Shown here in pieces: positions 47,372 through 60,866 of a stretch of 64,000 nucleotides of DNA; position 1 is the stretch's first letter, and every line of letters begins with the position of its first letter. The stretch spans positions 5,965,218 through 6,029,217 of the forward strand of contig NC_052126.1 of assembly GCF_012273895.1 (NCBI RefSeq), in the 5' to 3' direction. Both the position numbers and the translations under genes were made by a program. A model generated the notes under the pieces. That model saw nothing but the letters and a program-made list of their open reading frames with translations, was not told where the DNA came from and ran no database searches. The DNA comes from Zerene cesonia. Taxonomy: Eukaryota; Arthropoda; Insecta; Lepidoptera; Pieridae.

Positions 47372-47600
47372 CTAGCTGCGCCCCGCGGTTTCACGTGTAA
47401 GTCCGTATCCCGTAGGAATATCAGGATAAAGAGTTGCCTATATGCTATTCCAGTTGTCCAACTATCTACGTGACAAATTTGATTGCAATGGGTTCAGCAG
47501 TTTTTGCGTGAAAGAGCAACAAACACACACACTTTTTATCCCGATATTCCTGCGCGCTGTATATATACTTACACGAGTGGAACCGCGGGGCGCAGCTAAT
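47372..47600. mobile_element. Composite of two opposed Lep1-like copies
   Basis: A nearly complete reverse copy (from 47372) runs directly into the last part of a forward copy, from about 47531 to the CGCAGCTAAT end at 47600. The outer ends are therefore inverted repeats of about 20 bp (CTAGCTGCGCCCCGCGGTTT and its complement). Confidence 0.6.
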
Positions 47601-47604
47601 ACAC

Positions 47605-48777
47605 AGTAAAGTCTTAGTAATAGGGTTCCATTCAACCCTTTGGGTCCAAAACTATAAGTACTCATACATGACAATAAACACTGAAAGTGATTATAGAATT
47701 CTATGAAAACATTATCACCTATCTGAATACGGATTTTTCTTTATAAATTCACTAGACTCATCATAACATTTTTATTTGAACTTCATTCTATCAGTATTAG
47801 AATAAAACATTTTCATTTTTCATTCATTATAATTTAAAACAACACTGAAACATCCCAGGAGATCGATTCGCGCCATCTCAACAATTCCGTCTGGCTACAA
47901 ACAAAGCAATAATGAAAAAATACCTGTCCTTTAATCGAAAACCTGTTTATTTTGATGAAAAATCCTATTGAATTTCTCCTGGATAAAATAACACAACAGA
48001 AGTAATTACTTTTAAACAATGGCCTACGATTTAAACTAAATTATTGGAACGATCTTGATTACTACATAAAATATTGGACAAGCATTCTAGAGACTAAATT
48101 TATAGAAATTATAATGGTGCAATTATACATTAGGTAACATTTCGGCTTTAGCCTTCAAAAATTAGTGTCTATCTGTCTCTTCCAAATTTAATCCAGATCC
48201 TCTTAGTCTATTCTACTTGATAAGTCCATCCGCTAAACATCTGACTGCGTCACAAAATGTTAATGAGCGACCGACTATGACATAAAATAACAATCACAAA
48301 ACAATAAAACATAAAAACCTATCAAATACTGAAGAGAGAATGACCAATCGCAAGATTTTAAATACAATACAAAATTGGATGACATTATACCATTCTAGCA
48401 AGTGTGTAAAATGCGCCAGCACGCAAATATCTTAGAAGCGTTTAAATTTATCGACATCGGGGATAATATATCGCCCTCATGATCAGGCCACCATCCTTCA
48501 TTTCCACGCTATAAAACGTACTTTTATAGCTTTACGGCTCTTATGAAATTAACTGGTTATAACCAATATTCTATTTCTTAATTTTAGTTAACAAAGATCG
48601 ATTGTTTTAATTTTTAGTTCCTTAATAAGTAATTTTAAACAAAAAAGTGATTAGTCTTAACAAGGGTTTGATAACTTTTCACATTATAATTCATTTACAT
48701 TATAATTCAAAGAATTATTTAATCAGTTTTAAAAGTTTTAGATCAAGTATTCTATCAACTTTTTTTTCATAATTTTC
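47605..48777. other. No gene seen
   Basis: AT-rich, with no repeat family recognised by eye. Confidence 0.6.
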
Positions 48778-48985
48778 AATGTCACAGCGGACAGCTGAGG
48801 TGGTGGTTCGCCTGATGGTAAGCGATCACCACCGCCCATGAACATTCGCGTAGTGACAGACGTAGTGCCTCTGCGCGCAGCGTAGTGCTAATGCGCTGCC
48901 CGCTTTTAAATGGTAAGGGATGGGTTGAACGACTGTTAAGAAAGAATGGACTGGAAAGGGCGAGGAAACGGAGCGAGGCTTCCCA
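48778..48985 (-). mobile_element. Family R, GCGGACAGCTGAGG subtype
   Basis: Same subtype as 8596, better preserved, with GTAGTGCCTCTGCGCGCAGC in the middle. Confidence 0.55.
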
Positions 48986-49329
48986 AAGCTACATCGATGA
49001 CCCTGTGTTCCTGCATTCATGTGTTGATATAATCGATATCGTCTAGATATATAATCGATAGAACTATTCATGTTTGATAGGGGATTGTTTCCCAATGTTT
49101 GTTCTCGTTTTAGTATTTGAGGTGGTTATTGTTAATGCAGTTCTATGGATTATTTATGAAATGTACTTAAGTTTGCAAGAAAAAAATTATTATCTATTAT
49201 TATTTATTTATAATTATTATTAAAAATATTTCATCTTAACAATAATACAATAAAAAAATAATACAATAAGCATACAATTGAGTTAGTTAGTAGTTAATTG
49301 TGGTAATTACAAGTGTATAGCAGATATCA

Positions 49330-49475
49330 CATGTTCCTTCACCGTTTCGAGCAGTGGTGATGACGCAAACAAATTGAAAAATGTATATATAATCTGCATG
49401 CTCTACTAGTATCGAACCTCAAACTACTCGATGAAAGTCCGAGGTCATAACGAACGACCACTACTTTCACTCTTT
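49330..49475 (-). mobile_element. S3 fragment
   Basis: CCTTCACCGTTTCGAGCAGT through TCGAACCTC to AACGAACGACCACTAC, diverged. Confidence 0.5.
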
Positions 49476-50359
49476 TATACGCCACTCTAACCACGCCGTA
49501 TTAAAGTTAAGAATTTATAATTTATGCTATAAATAATTTCTGTAGCATTTTCGTCTTTGACTAGTCGAGCTCCTGTTTGTTTTTAATTCCTACTCGTTTG
49601 TACAGAAGTGGAACGGGTTACAAACTTCATGAAGAGCACTTGAGTTGAGCCGTTTTATGAATTATTTTATATGAGTGCCCAAAAAGAAGTGTAAAGTTTT
49701 AGAGGTTGGGGCTTATGTGAATTATATATGTCTACTAGATTCTTTAATAGATTTCGATGGGTGGTGGATTAAAATGCTTTTTTTTTTTATTTGTTATCCT
49801 GATATATTATAGTGTTTAATTTTTACTTAATCACTTCCCGTCCATGTCTCTGCCCCTCTAGTCGAAGGAAAAGATATACAGTCTACAATCCTTATATCAT
49901 ATCTTTTCAGTGGTTTTGGCGTGAAGAAGGGACAGATAGACGGATACACAGATATCCTTTCACATTTATAATATTAAATAGGGATGAAAAGCTGTAAAAA
50001 ATGAAATGCAGATGACGTTGCGGGTACTCCATTCATTCTTTTGCTAATAGTTTGCAGCTATAAAAGGTAGGGTTCGTTGCCATAGCAACGGATCATTAAC
50101 ACCATGACATCGCAAAATATTATATGCTTTGAATAAATATATTTATTTAGTTCGCGTCTTTAGTGCAGTGGTAAAATTTATTCTCAACTTTAATTATCAT
50201 TAGATTAGAACACTCGCGTTTAACTAAATTTTCAAGTAAAAACATAATCATAATCGGTTCATCGTTTCGAGAGCTAGGATACCACATAGACAAACACGTT
50301 AAACTTGTAACATCTCTTTGTATCTGCGTCTTGAAAAATGTGTGTGGAGATGGTCTCAC

Positions 50360-50578
50360 CGTGGCGTGAAATAGCATCATGCGAATGCATTTCGCTCATT
50401 ATTCTTTGGCGTTCCCACTCCATTCCTTTCTTACCCTTATAAATCCTTTCTTTATCCCGGTGTCGATAATCTTTTTGTATAGGCGAAAGGCTTCTGAAAA
50501 GGCAATTAGTATTTGCTCTGAGGAAACATACCACTCGCCTACCTACCCGATCATTTACCAACTATGATATAAAAAATG
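50360..50578 (+). mobile_element. Family R copy, diverged
   Basis: GTGGCGTGAAATAGCATCAT to ATTTACCAACTATGATAT plus an A-run. Confidence 0.5.
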
Positions 50579-50720
50579 TCTGCGGTCACATCTGGGAAAC
50601 CCGACTGGAACGAAGTTCCTTTATTTTTAAATATAATAAAGCTAACTAAAACATACACACGCAAACAACATAACAATATACACATACACAGAAGATGAGC
50701 ATGGCATGGCTTGTCACTGT

Positions 50721-50783
50721 CGAGAGAGAGAGAGAGAAAGAGAGAGAGAGACAGAGAGAAGATATAAAGAGAGAGAGACAAAG
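50721..50783. repeat. (GA)n microsatellite, interrupted
   Basis: Several GAGAGA blocks split by AAAG, ACAG and GATATAAA. The hydrophobic Leu/Ser frames on the other strand come from this run. Confidence 0.9.
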
Positions 50784-50789
50784 ATTTTT

Positions 50790-53170
50790 ATGACGCTCGC
50801 CTAGCGCTTTAGCCAGCGTACTGCACAATTAGGATCTTCTTTCCACAAAGTTAAAAAAAACACCGAAAAGCAGTTTCCACAGAGCAAATCATCAAATTTA
50901 ATTAATACCAGACGGTACAGAGCAAAACCGTATGCTGAAACGAGTTTTATTTCTTTTTATTTACAATAGCTTTATTTCTATGTGTGTACAGGTTTTTGTA
51001 ATATCACACGTGGTTTACTATCATCCATATTTCATTGCTTGAAGCTTATTGGTTATAAATCACACCCCGGTGGGCTTTATTATATCAATATTTATGACTA
51101 ATAGATGCAATATCATTTACTAGACATTATAAAAGGACTAGTGAGTGTTATTTTATGAACACATAAAAATAAAATTACAAAGACGAAGGTAATTTTATAT
51201 AAACAATTATTTTTAGTAATAAAATTAATCAATTTCAAATTTTCAGACTAGAACATACACGGGACCACACAGGAGATAGACCACAAAGAAAAGAATCATC
51301 AAAATCGGTTCACCCAATCAGAAGTTTCGAGGTAACAAACTTAAATAATGTAGTTAAATAGAGAACTACTCTTTTATTGATGATTTGATTGATTTGATGA
51401 TGAAACTACTTCGAATGTAATGCGTGCGAAGTCGCAGGCATACGCTAGTTATCAACATAATTAAGTCTGTGATGGTATTTAAGTCGTTGTTTTTATTTAT
51501 TTTGTTAAAGTCCAAACATCAAAAGAGGTTCACTCACAGTGCAATTACAAAGCAAAGTAAGCCTTACTGCAACCGCAATAAAATTTATTTTTCATCACTA
51601 CAAAGTGAATTGAAACTATATGTGAAAGGAATTAGTGTTAGTAATGAAATGTGTCTGGACGTTTGACCTTTGGCCTGTGTCTCTGCTGTCTAATGGGATT
51701 GCCCCTTTGTTTTACCTTTCAGATTAACATCATGTCCAGGAATATCATGGAACAAACAATAACATTATATTTTTATTTATAAACGAAATTTATAAAATTA
51801 GGTTCAACGGCTATTCATATATACTCGTAATTAAATAAACATTATCAATACATATCGATACTTAAAAACCTGTCAAACGATGTAAGAAAATTTCTTAACC
51901 TAATACGAAAATCATATACCCATAGCAAACAAGAAATACAAAGAGATTCGACTATTAAACATTTCATACAACCAGACATAATCAGAACCATTTGAAAACC
52001 ATTTATTCACGGACGGACCTTTCAAGAATTCTTTATTATTCAAGTACCATACACTATGAATGTTAGGAAACGTATTTCAAATTCGTTTAGATTACAACCG
52101 GATGCTTGAACGAGAGGTTTCCAGAGCTAGCGGAAAACCGACCATGTGTTATTAAATACTGCGTAGATGAGAAAGTTCTAGACTAGTCTAGAAGGTTTTT
52201 CGAGACGAAACTGACTTTTCTTAGCTTCACATGTATGTATGTAAGCGACTCCTTAAAATTCAATTTGAAAACTTGAAAAGGTCGTATTAAATTCATTCAA
52301 TACTTTGTACACTTAACAACAATTAGTGACAATATAATAATAACGTATTGTATATGTTTTAAACTAATTTATTTCATTTATGAATTATCAACGGCGTTCT
52401 TAATATAACTTATAAATTAAATCTAACGACACGATGTCAATAATTTACAAAGAAATACAGTATACTATTATGTAATCTGTGGATAATACGTTGCTATGTA
52501 AAAACTAAAAGATTAAATGAAATAAAATTCTGTTTACTTCGAAATCTAGTACAACAAATAACAATGCATCAGAATCACATATTTCCATACACAAACTATT
52601 CAAATGTATTCCCTTATAACCTCCGTTCAAATCCACAGACTCGCCAATCCAATCTTGCGAAGCCTCTATAACTCATTACTCTATACCGGGACGCTGTAAA
52701 GCCTTACTAAAACCACGGTGGCTGCGTGTCACGATTAATTAAATTGAAACTCGAAGTCGAACAAAACTCACGTCCTCCACGAGTTTGCTAGACTCGAAAG
52801 AATTTAGTTGCTTATGACTGAATTCGCAAATCACGATCGTAATGATTTCGCCTCGCGTTAGTGGTTCAATGATATTCAAAGGACTTTTGAGTCGACTACA
52901 GACTAATGGTGATATTTCAATAACATCGCTACATAGTAGATACTGAATAGTAAATAAAAACGAAAATTTCATAAGTCTCTTTTAACTACAACAGATTAAC
53001 AGCAGAGCTTGATGTTCGAATTACTTAGTTAATTTCGACTCATTAGTTAAATAATAAACAAATAAAATCGTTTATTTATTGCTGATTGTTGATTTGGGAT
53101 TAGTGATTGGTGATGGACGATTGGTGATTCACCCAGAGATATAAAATAAAATACATCAAAGTAATTGACA
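50790..53170. other. No gene seen
   Basis: AT-rich and comparatively poor in the repeats that fill the rest of the window. It holds an 18-nt perfect palindrome at 52176-52193 resembling a heat-shock element. Confidence 0.55.
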
Positions 53171-53174
53171 CATA

Positions 53175-53328
53175 TATCTTCACTAATATTATAAAGAAGA
53201 AACTGTTGTATTTTTCTATAACGTTTATAATGTTTTCATGCAAAAACCAATGTACGGATTTCAAAAATTCTTTCATCTTTTCAGAGAAGGGGTACCACGG
53301 GTGAAGCTGGTGCGAACAGCTAGTATAA
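53175..53328 (+). repeat. Helitron-like repeat, subfamily with CTTCACTAATATTATAAAG
   Basis: Starts TTCACTAATATTATAAAG and ends GGTGCGAACAGCTAGTAT. 12145-12235 and 22920-23035 are partial relatives. Confidence 0.45.
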
Positions 53329-53473
53329 ATTAATAAACATTATTCATAAACACATTTTGAAGTGAAAGGCGTATGTGAGCTATTGTTTTTTAAAATCTTA
53401 CTGTACAAAACGGCGTTCAGGTATTCAGACTCTCAACATATATTTACAATCTAAAATACTTCCAACTAAGAGT

Positions 53474-53740
53474 AGCGGTGGTTCAGTGGTGAGGACCTCG
53501 GAATTCAGTCGACAAGTTAGGAGTTCGATATCAAACGAACTTGCAAATAAATAAATAGATATTTCAATTTATCTGCGCATTATCCACCATTGCTCCAAAC
53601 GGTATAATGTACAGAAGACACCGGCATGACCTAGAATTAAGAGCTCGACAACATGTGACATCTGCCAACCCGCTGGCCAGCGTGGTGGATTATTACTTGA
53701 GCCCATATATCAGGTCCTTACAGTGTATGATGATGTTAAT
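53474..53740 (+). mobile_element. S3 copy, nearly full length
   Basis: Sense copy from GCGGTGGTTCAGTGGTGAGG (A box) to GCCAGCGTGGTGGATTATTA and a short ATGATGATG tail. The S2 copy follows directly. Confidence 0.65.
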
Positions 53741-53749
53741 CATTTATAC

Positions 53750-53935
53750 TTAAATTTTATTTTTAGTTTTATAGCATTAAAATGCTTTGAAATGAGTTTT
53801 TTTTTTAAGAATAGAAAAATAAATATTACGTTGTCCGGCAGAAACCGAAAGAGTAGAAGAAATTCGACAGATGGTGGCCGAGAGGCTGTTGTGGTGATGT
53901 GTAGGTGTTGCTACGCTTCGCACGCTTCGTGTTAA
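53750..53935 (+). mobile_element. S2 copy, plus orientation
   Basis: GGTGGCCGAGAGGCTGTTG at about 53874-53892 is the A-box region. It is preceded by ACCGAAAGAGTAGAAGAAAT, as in the other copies, and by the TTTTTAGTTTTATAGCATT module. No good B box is seen. Confidence 0.5.
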
Positions 53936-54409
53936 AAAAAATCATTAAAATTTCTCATTATTAAGACTTTTACAATAATAGCAAGTTTAACCAATCTATA
54001 TAAACACGAATTGTGTACTTATACAAGTATTATTAGTTTATATCCAAAAACAACTACAAATTTCTTACAAAATAAACTTAGTTCTAACGTATCAAAACCT
54101 AGAAAGTTGTAGCCCAACTAACAAGCAAGAAGCTCTTACATCCCATCTCAGTTCATGCATCTTAAACTTATTTATATCTAAACGTATATTAACCAATAAA
54201 CCGTAGCAAATTCTTCAGAAGACTCGCCTTTAAACGCTTCCAAGTTTAAAGCAATGTTTATTACTGCTTGATACAGCAAACCATCCAAGTTTGTGTATAA
54301 ATTTTCAATCAGATGCATAGACCATTTAGTTCTTAAACTGATAAATATATACACAAAATATATGGACATTAAAGATACAAAAAGCAATAATCACACAATA
54401 TGTAATATA

Positions 54410-54629
54410 AAAAAAAGTGAAGTCCCGCGTCCCCTAGTGGGCTATGGGGCAGATGATGTACATCTGTTTCACTGATCGATTTTTCTTTAGGGACAAGCAG
54501 GTGATCAACCTTCTGTGTCCTGCCAGACCGAGACATTTTTTTTTTTGTGCCACACCCACCGGGAATTGAACCCAGGACCCCTCGGTTCTACGCTCACGCG
54601 TTAACCACTGTACCAAGGAGGCGGTCATA
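54410..54629 (-). mobile_element. SINE S1 copy with 13-bp target duplication
   Basis: Full-length minus-strand copy flanked by AATATGTAATATA at 54397-54409 and 54630-54642. Confidence 0.85.
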
Positions 54630-54647
54630 AATATGTAATATACTTCA

Positions 54648-54832
54648 CACAAATGTGTTAAATGTGAAAGTTTTGTTTCGATGTTGAACTACGAACGGAT
54701 TTTGATGAAATTTGGTATACAGAGAGGGTATGAGCTGACTTTGGTGATAGGATACTTTTTAATCCGATTAAATTCTCCCTTGGAATAAAACAGGAATCTT
54801 GATGTCCGGGCGGGGCTAGGACGAGCGTCTAG
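54648..54832 (+). mobile_element. Helitron-like repeat copy (H2)
   Basis: Full copy ending GACGAGCGTCTAGT, directly after the target duplication of the SINE at 54410-54629. Confidence 0.6.
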
Positions 54833-54895
54833 TTACAAATAAGATAAATAGTGATTGTTTCATAAAATTTAATAATACATAAATAGGGCTGTTAT

Positions 54896-55083
54896 GTCTT
54901 CTCATCATTACATAGTATTAATCAAGTCATGTTCTGCGTCTGTCGCTATGTTACATGCTTTGATTTTTAAAACTTTGTTTTTTTAATAGATAGACTTATT
55001 GAAGAGGAAAGATTATATGTTTAATAACATCTAATAAACTACTCCGAATTATTGCGTGCGAAGCTGCGGGCAAAGCTGGTAAC
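54896..55083. repeat. Repeat family H4, opposite orientation
   Basis: Reversed copy ending ACTACTCCGAATTATTGCGT and GAAGCTGCGGGCAAAGCTGG, close to the family ends. Confidence 0.45.
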
Positions 55084-55275
55084 ACATAAATATGGAGATA
55101 TTCTTTATGTACTTTTGAAAAATATTAAATATACAACCACAATGATTAATCTCTGAACAGCCTTTAGTCATTTATAAAAATGCATGCAGTAATATTGGAT
55201 GCAAGACATTTGCACATATGAAATTAATAATTTTGTTAGGATTAAAATTAAAATAATGTATTTAAAATTTCAAAT

Positions 55276-55483
55276 TATGACCGCTCCTTGGTGGTACTCC
55301 GCCGCGATATAATTAACGCTTGAGCGTGACGCGTGATCCATGGTTCGATTCCCGGTGGGGACGTACAAAAAAAAATTTCGGTCTGACAGGACACAGAAGA
55401 CTGAACAACCTAATAAAGAAAATCGATCAGTGAAACAGATATAATTATATAATATGCCCCATAGCACATGGGACAAGGGACTT
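55276..55483 (+). mobile_element. SINE S1 copy, diverged
   Basis: The A box is disrupted by an insertion and the B box (GGTTCGATTCC) is intact. The probable target duplication is ATTTCAAAT (55267-55275 and 55484-55492). Confidence 0.75.
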
Positions 55484-55834
55484 ATTTCAAATGTTAATAA
55501 AAAAAAGTCAATAACAGCTCATACACTAATCCTATCATATTTATTTACCTCAGGTCTCAATATTTTGCAATTTTCACGATACCAACTCGATTTTGCCAAC
55601 CGATGGTCCTAATCTTAAAAGGTATTTACCCGTATCCATTTTCTTCATAAACCTTTCATAATATCTCACGAGAAAATATATCACGACTACAAGTCATACC
55701 TACACTATATAGCTTTCTGTTAAAATTTAGGTATATATTAGAGATTTTTGATGAATCCTGGAGGAAATGTACTTTGATTACTGGATATAGCAAATTCTAC
55801 TGAAAGGCAACATTCGTTTATTTTAAACTACCTT

Positions 55835-56018
55835 TTACCCGCGGCTTCGCACGCGTTAAATTCGGAGTAGTTTAATTGATGTTATTATACATATAAAACT
55901 TACAATTCAAACACTCTAGCTATAAAAAAACCCCATCAAAATACGTTGCGAAGTTTTAAAGATTTAATTAGACATACATTCAGACGCAGGAAGCGACTGT
56001 TTTATACTATATAGTGAA
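55835..56018. repeat. Repeat family H4 copy
   Basis: From TTTTACCCGCGGCTTCGCAC to TTATACTATATAGTG, full length. Confidence 0.5.
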
Positions 56019-56751
56019 AAGGAACAGCATTTAAAGACTTTCAAAATTCACTTGGAGCGTCCGGGAATCGAACAGGCTAAAGGAAAAAGAATTATCACAC
56101 CGGGAATATATTGTTAGTTTCAACTGTCTTAAAATCGTTCCAGTAATTCCTGAGATTAGCACATTCAAACTTTATAGCCTTATATTATTAGTATAGATTA
56201 AACTATTAAACAGCACTGCAACTCAACTTGTCCAATTATATATTAAACAGCGCTTGTATTTTCAGCATCAGACCGGTCGCGTCCTGATTAACGGCGCTCA
56301 CCCAATTTCCTTTAAACTAAGAAGAAAATATTGTATACGATCCAAGTTATACGCTTTTCACGATGCCCAACATTTTACTGCGAGTTTAAAAGATTAGGGG
56401 CTTTGAAGGTGTAGTTGAAAAGCACTATTTTTTATACTTTTGGACGTATATTTTCTTATATTAATTGCCATTCGAATGTTATGTCCCCAGAAGACTTGAA
56501 TGCAATGGCACATACACTACAGTACAATTCATAAACTTAACTATTCCTGCCAGCAAAAATTGTAGCCAGACTTTTTAAATCCCATTTCTCACTGTCTAAT
56601 TACAATCGTTATGATTTTTTTTTTATTTAATGCAGTTCTCATTTATACCTCTTATCTTAATCATGCATAGAGAGATATCAATCCAGATGTTATAAGTTTA
56701 TACAAACGAACAAACTCTGAAAATTTCACTCGTAACTCTCATTTATTTAAT

Positions 56752-56930
56752 ACTAGACGCTCATCTCGGATATCAAGATTCCTGTTTTATCTCAAGAGAG
56801 CATTTAATCGGGATGAAAAGTATCCTATCACCTAAGTCAGCTCATACCCTGCTCTGTGCCTAATTACATCAAAATCCGTTGACGGACAATCATCCAAACA
56901 AACTCTCACATTTATAATATTAGTCTTATC
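56752..56930 (-). mobile_element. Helitron-like repeat copy (H2)
   Basis: Reverse-strand copy from ACTAGACGCTC to TTTATAATATTAGTC. Confidence 0.6.
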
Positions 56931-57509
56931 GTATAAGAATTTTCTAAAACCCTCTTTAAAACATATGGAAGGTGGTCTAAACTCTTATATATTGTTACAT
57001 ATATTTTAGACTCAGGAACCTGCAGTGGGAAAGTTGGGTGGTGATGAGATCCAACATCACTTCGCAGTTCTCATCTTGAACCGCACAATATCTCTTAATT
57101 TATAACCATTCCTTCTGTCCATAACTTCGAACCCTGCGTCAACATTGCTTGGATTAAGTAAAATAAGTTCGAACTTAAATATTTACCCTTAAGCAGGAAA
57201 TAGAGACAGATCAGTAAATATTGGTTTCCGTGATAGACTCGTAGGTTTGTTCAATATTGAATGATGAATTATAGATAATGTGATAGTGAGGTTTGTGTTT
57301 TTGGGAAACCGTCTTAATATTTATTAATCACTAGAAGCGTCCCGCGGTTTCACCCGCGTAAACGGGGTTTTCATATATAACCCACGATTTCCATGACAAT
57401 TTGAGTAAATAGTAGCGTAAGTAATTCCTTATAACATTAGCTATCTACCAGTGAAAGTCCCGTCAAAATCGGGCCAGCGTTACACGCAATAAATTTAAAA
57501 AATAAAATG

Positions 57510-57862
57510 GCCTTTTTTATGCCATAGTCGACAATGGAGCTGGTGGGTCGCCTGATGGTAAGCGCTACCAACGCCCATGAACAATTGGAGAGGCGTACGG
57601 TCAATTAGAGACCTTCGCCCTTCGCCCTTCGCCGCTACAAATGGATTGCTGACCTTAAAATTGAGAAGGGATTAAAAAGGATTGACAAGAGAAATAAAGA
57701 AAATGACTGGGAAGGGTTAAGAAAAGGATATAGGCCTCCCACTCCCCCACTCACCGTACGAAACACAGTAGCATGCTATTATTTCACGCCGGTTTTCTGT
57801 GGGGTGTGGTATTTCCCCGTTGGGAGCTGGCCCAATACGTGCCGAAACGTGCTCGACTCAGA
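57510..57862 (-). mobile_element. Family R copy, full length
   Basis: From TTTTTTATGCCATAGTCGAC to CGTGCTCGACTC. It includes a triplicated TTCGCCC (57613-57632). Confidence 0.65.
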
Positions 57863-58154
57863 GCCTTTCTTTCAAACAAAACAATCATAGCAATAAATAG
57901 GTATTGACTTCCACGAAGTTATTCGTAATACCTGTACAATCTTTCATTTAATACCACACTAATTAGCTATAAGTTCACCATAATATTACTAGCTTGTAAA
58001 GATAAGTGGTAAAATAGATAAATAGATAACCTGTATCGCAATGTGAATAATAATTGTACACATTTTTATTGGCTTGAGATTTGAATACAAAAATTATGTA
58101 ATCATTTATATAATTAGTATGCTCTTAATCAGTAATGTGTATTAAAATAAATAA

Positions 58155-58375
58155 ACATTTAATTTTTAGTTTTATAGCATTGAAATGGTTTATAAATGAG
58201 AAATTTTGAATAGAAAAAATTTGATCACGAGACGGGATTCGTGTTTTTTGCCAAACCGTAACAACGCCTAGCCTCTCGGCCACCCGTGATCCTGCCACAG
58301 TAATCGAATCTCTTCTACTCTTTCGGTGTCATGTGCCTAAGGGGCACCCCACACCATCTATTAAGATGATTAAGA
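58155..58375 (-). mobile_element. S2 copy, minus orientation
   Basis: The minus strand carries GGTGGCCGAGAGGCTAGGCG and CACGAATCCCGTC, with the TTTTTAGTTTTATAGCATT module at its far end (58165-58185). The same module occurs again alone at 58433-58500. Confidence 0.55.
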
Positions 58376-58504
58376 ACCATCACAACCAATACGAAACATT
58401 GGTATCAATGAAACGCGGCCTTGTTAAATTTAATTTTTAGTTTTATAGCATTGAAATACTTTATAAATTAGAAATTTTAAAAGAATAGAAAAAAATTAAA
58501 TAAT

Positions 58505-60119
58505 TTTTTTTTCTATCTTTCTTCTTCTTCAATCACACACGCAAACAGACAGATTCTCTAAAACATTAATCTGCTTGCATATTACTGTAAATCACTATAT
58601 CATTAGTGTTCTCAAGTTTGCCATTAGCCTGTTATAAGCCAGAAATTATGCACACCACTTATCAATTTTCACGCTGATGAAACCATCCTACGTATGAAAG
58701 CGTATTAATTCACACCAGAAGCAGAGTCAATAGGAGGAGCCCAACCGAAGGTAACACAAACGCAATTATTCCAGCAACTTGAAAAAGAGCCCATTTTAAT
58801 TTCATCCCCGTACGACCTCAATACATATCAAACTCGCAAACTTTCTGTTGCAACTCGAAAACTTCCACTTAAATCAAACAAAAGTTCGCTGTGTGGACAG
58901 ATGTGACCCTTTGGTATATGTTTCGATGCATTTTGCGATGCTACTAACTCGCCTGGATTATCCGAGATCATACTAGAACGAATCAAAATGCAGCTTTTAT
59001 TAGTCACTCGTACAGGCTTACGGATCGGATGGGATAACAAATATACAGTGTTGCTACATTGCTTAATTGGAGATATTTCTATAGCAGTGATTGTGAACTT
59101 ACTCATTGCTATAGACTGCTATAGATGCCAGCTTACAGATGCCAGTTTACAGATACTATGCATTCAAACATGCACACAAACATTAAATAAAATAAGAAAG
59201 AAATTAAATATCAAAGGATTTTTCTAGAAATTTCAGTAAATAATGATTTTAAAAAGCAGTTAGAGTAAATGATAACTTTTCACAGGACAGAAACTCGCAG
59301 AATTTGACTCATTGGCAGTAACAAGGCAGTAAAGTTCAATGCAGGACACAAATAAATAGTATTATTTAAAAAGCAATAAACCCGCTAATATGTTTTGTAT
59401 TCATATAGACCCAAAATCGCCGCCCTTTGTACCTCTTTTTCAATTAACGACACTTCTAAAATCGAAACCTTCTAGCTAGCACCTAACCAAATAAATTATA
59501 CGTACAGATAATCCGCTTTCCCGAAATAAGTTTTATTCAATTCATTGAAAATAAACATAAGATTACAGATAATTCACCTACCAAACCATCGAAGCTACGG
59601 AGCTTAACAAAGAAATTTCGACACATGCTAAAACACCTTTGAACAATAGGCTAAAAAATTCACCTATGTATAAGACTTACATATCATACATAAACATACA
59701 TACCCGAAACATACTCTCAAATCTTTTCCACACCTGACTGAAAAAAAACAATGTATGGAGTAAAAAAATCATGTGATATGAGAGATAACACTACATTTCG
59801 ACATTACAGTCACGGATCGGTAGGTCCGTAATAACCAGAGATGCATCTTGTTTAATCTCCAGCTGACATACAGTTTGATATTTATGTCGACAAACGCTTC
59901 CGAATTAATTGGGATCGCTTATAAGGCGGTTTTACGACCTGCGTTTGTGCTCACGTTTGTACTCACTCATGGTACGATGGGTACCATATCAGAAAGGCTG
60001 TGACGAATCGATGGACTGATATTAATAACAACAAACTTTTCATCGAAGATGTTATTATTCACAGTATATAGCTATTTCGTTGCTATTAAAATATTTCTGT
60101 CAATGTTCTCATTAAAATT
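58505..60119. other. No gene seen
   Basis: Few repeats. Overlapping frames on both strands at 58828-59227 have no recognised domain. Possibly unique intergenic or intronic DNA. Confidence 0.5.
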
Positions 60120-60325
60120 AAGGCCTCCTAAGACCTCCTAAGGCCAAGGATTTCAGCCTCCAGTCCATTATTTCTTTCCAACATCAATCCTTTTCTTATC
60201 CCTTCCCCCTCAAAAGCAGGCAGCGCATTCGTAGGGGCATTACCTCTCCGAATGTTCATCAGCGGTGATGATCGTTTATCATTAAGCGAGCCAAAGCTCA
60301 TCAGCCCGATAATGGAATATATAAA
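60120..60325 (+). mobile_element. Family R copy, diverged
   Basis: AAGGCCTCCTAAGACCTCCT (a local duplication) to GCTCATCAGCCCGATAATGG. Confidence 0.5.
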
Positions 60326-60866
60326 AAACCTGATAGTACCATTTGTAAGACACATATTCGGGAAGGTAATTACATACTTAGGCCATACACGCACATTTGA
60401 GAAACGCCCAGCGTAGTAGCCACTTATTAAAGTTATCCTTAAATATTAGTAATTAGTTACATATGCCATATTAGTAATTAGATTCCTTTTATTGCTTTCT
60501 CAATTAATGCCATTGATAGAACACTATATAAGGTAAGTTTATTTTAAATCATTTTCCATTAATAATTAAAGCCTACATGTATTTTTCAAATAAATGTGCA
60601 ATATAAAACTCCCAACAAACGCTCAATCTGTAACGATCCTTACGAAGCCATACAATATTTGTTCAAATATTTGTTCGCGGGAAGCCTCTGTATGCTCCAT
60701 TAACAGCACTTATAACGTATCGCGTATATTCAATACTTATTATTAATTGCTTAACAAACGTAATTACTTACTGACGATGGAAATATCGTGAAAATGTGTA
60801 TTTTTCATGTCTTTACTTTATTTATTCATTTAAATGAATAATATATAAACAACGTTTATTGACCCA

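Noticed and set aside
58828..59227. Overlapping 92- and 79-codon frames on opposite strands
   Set aside because: No domain, signal peptide or codon bias that I can recognise, and the two strands exclude each other.
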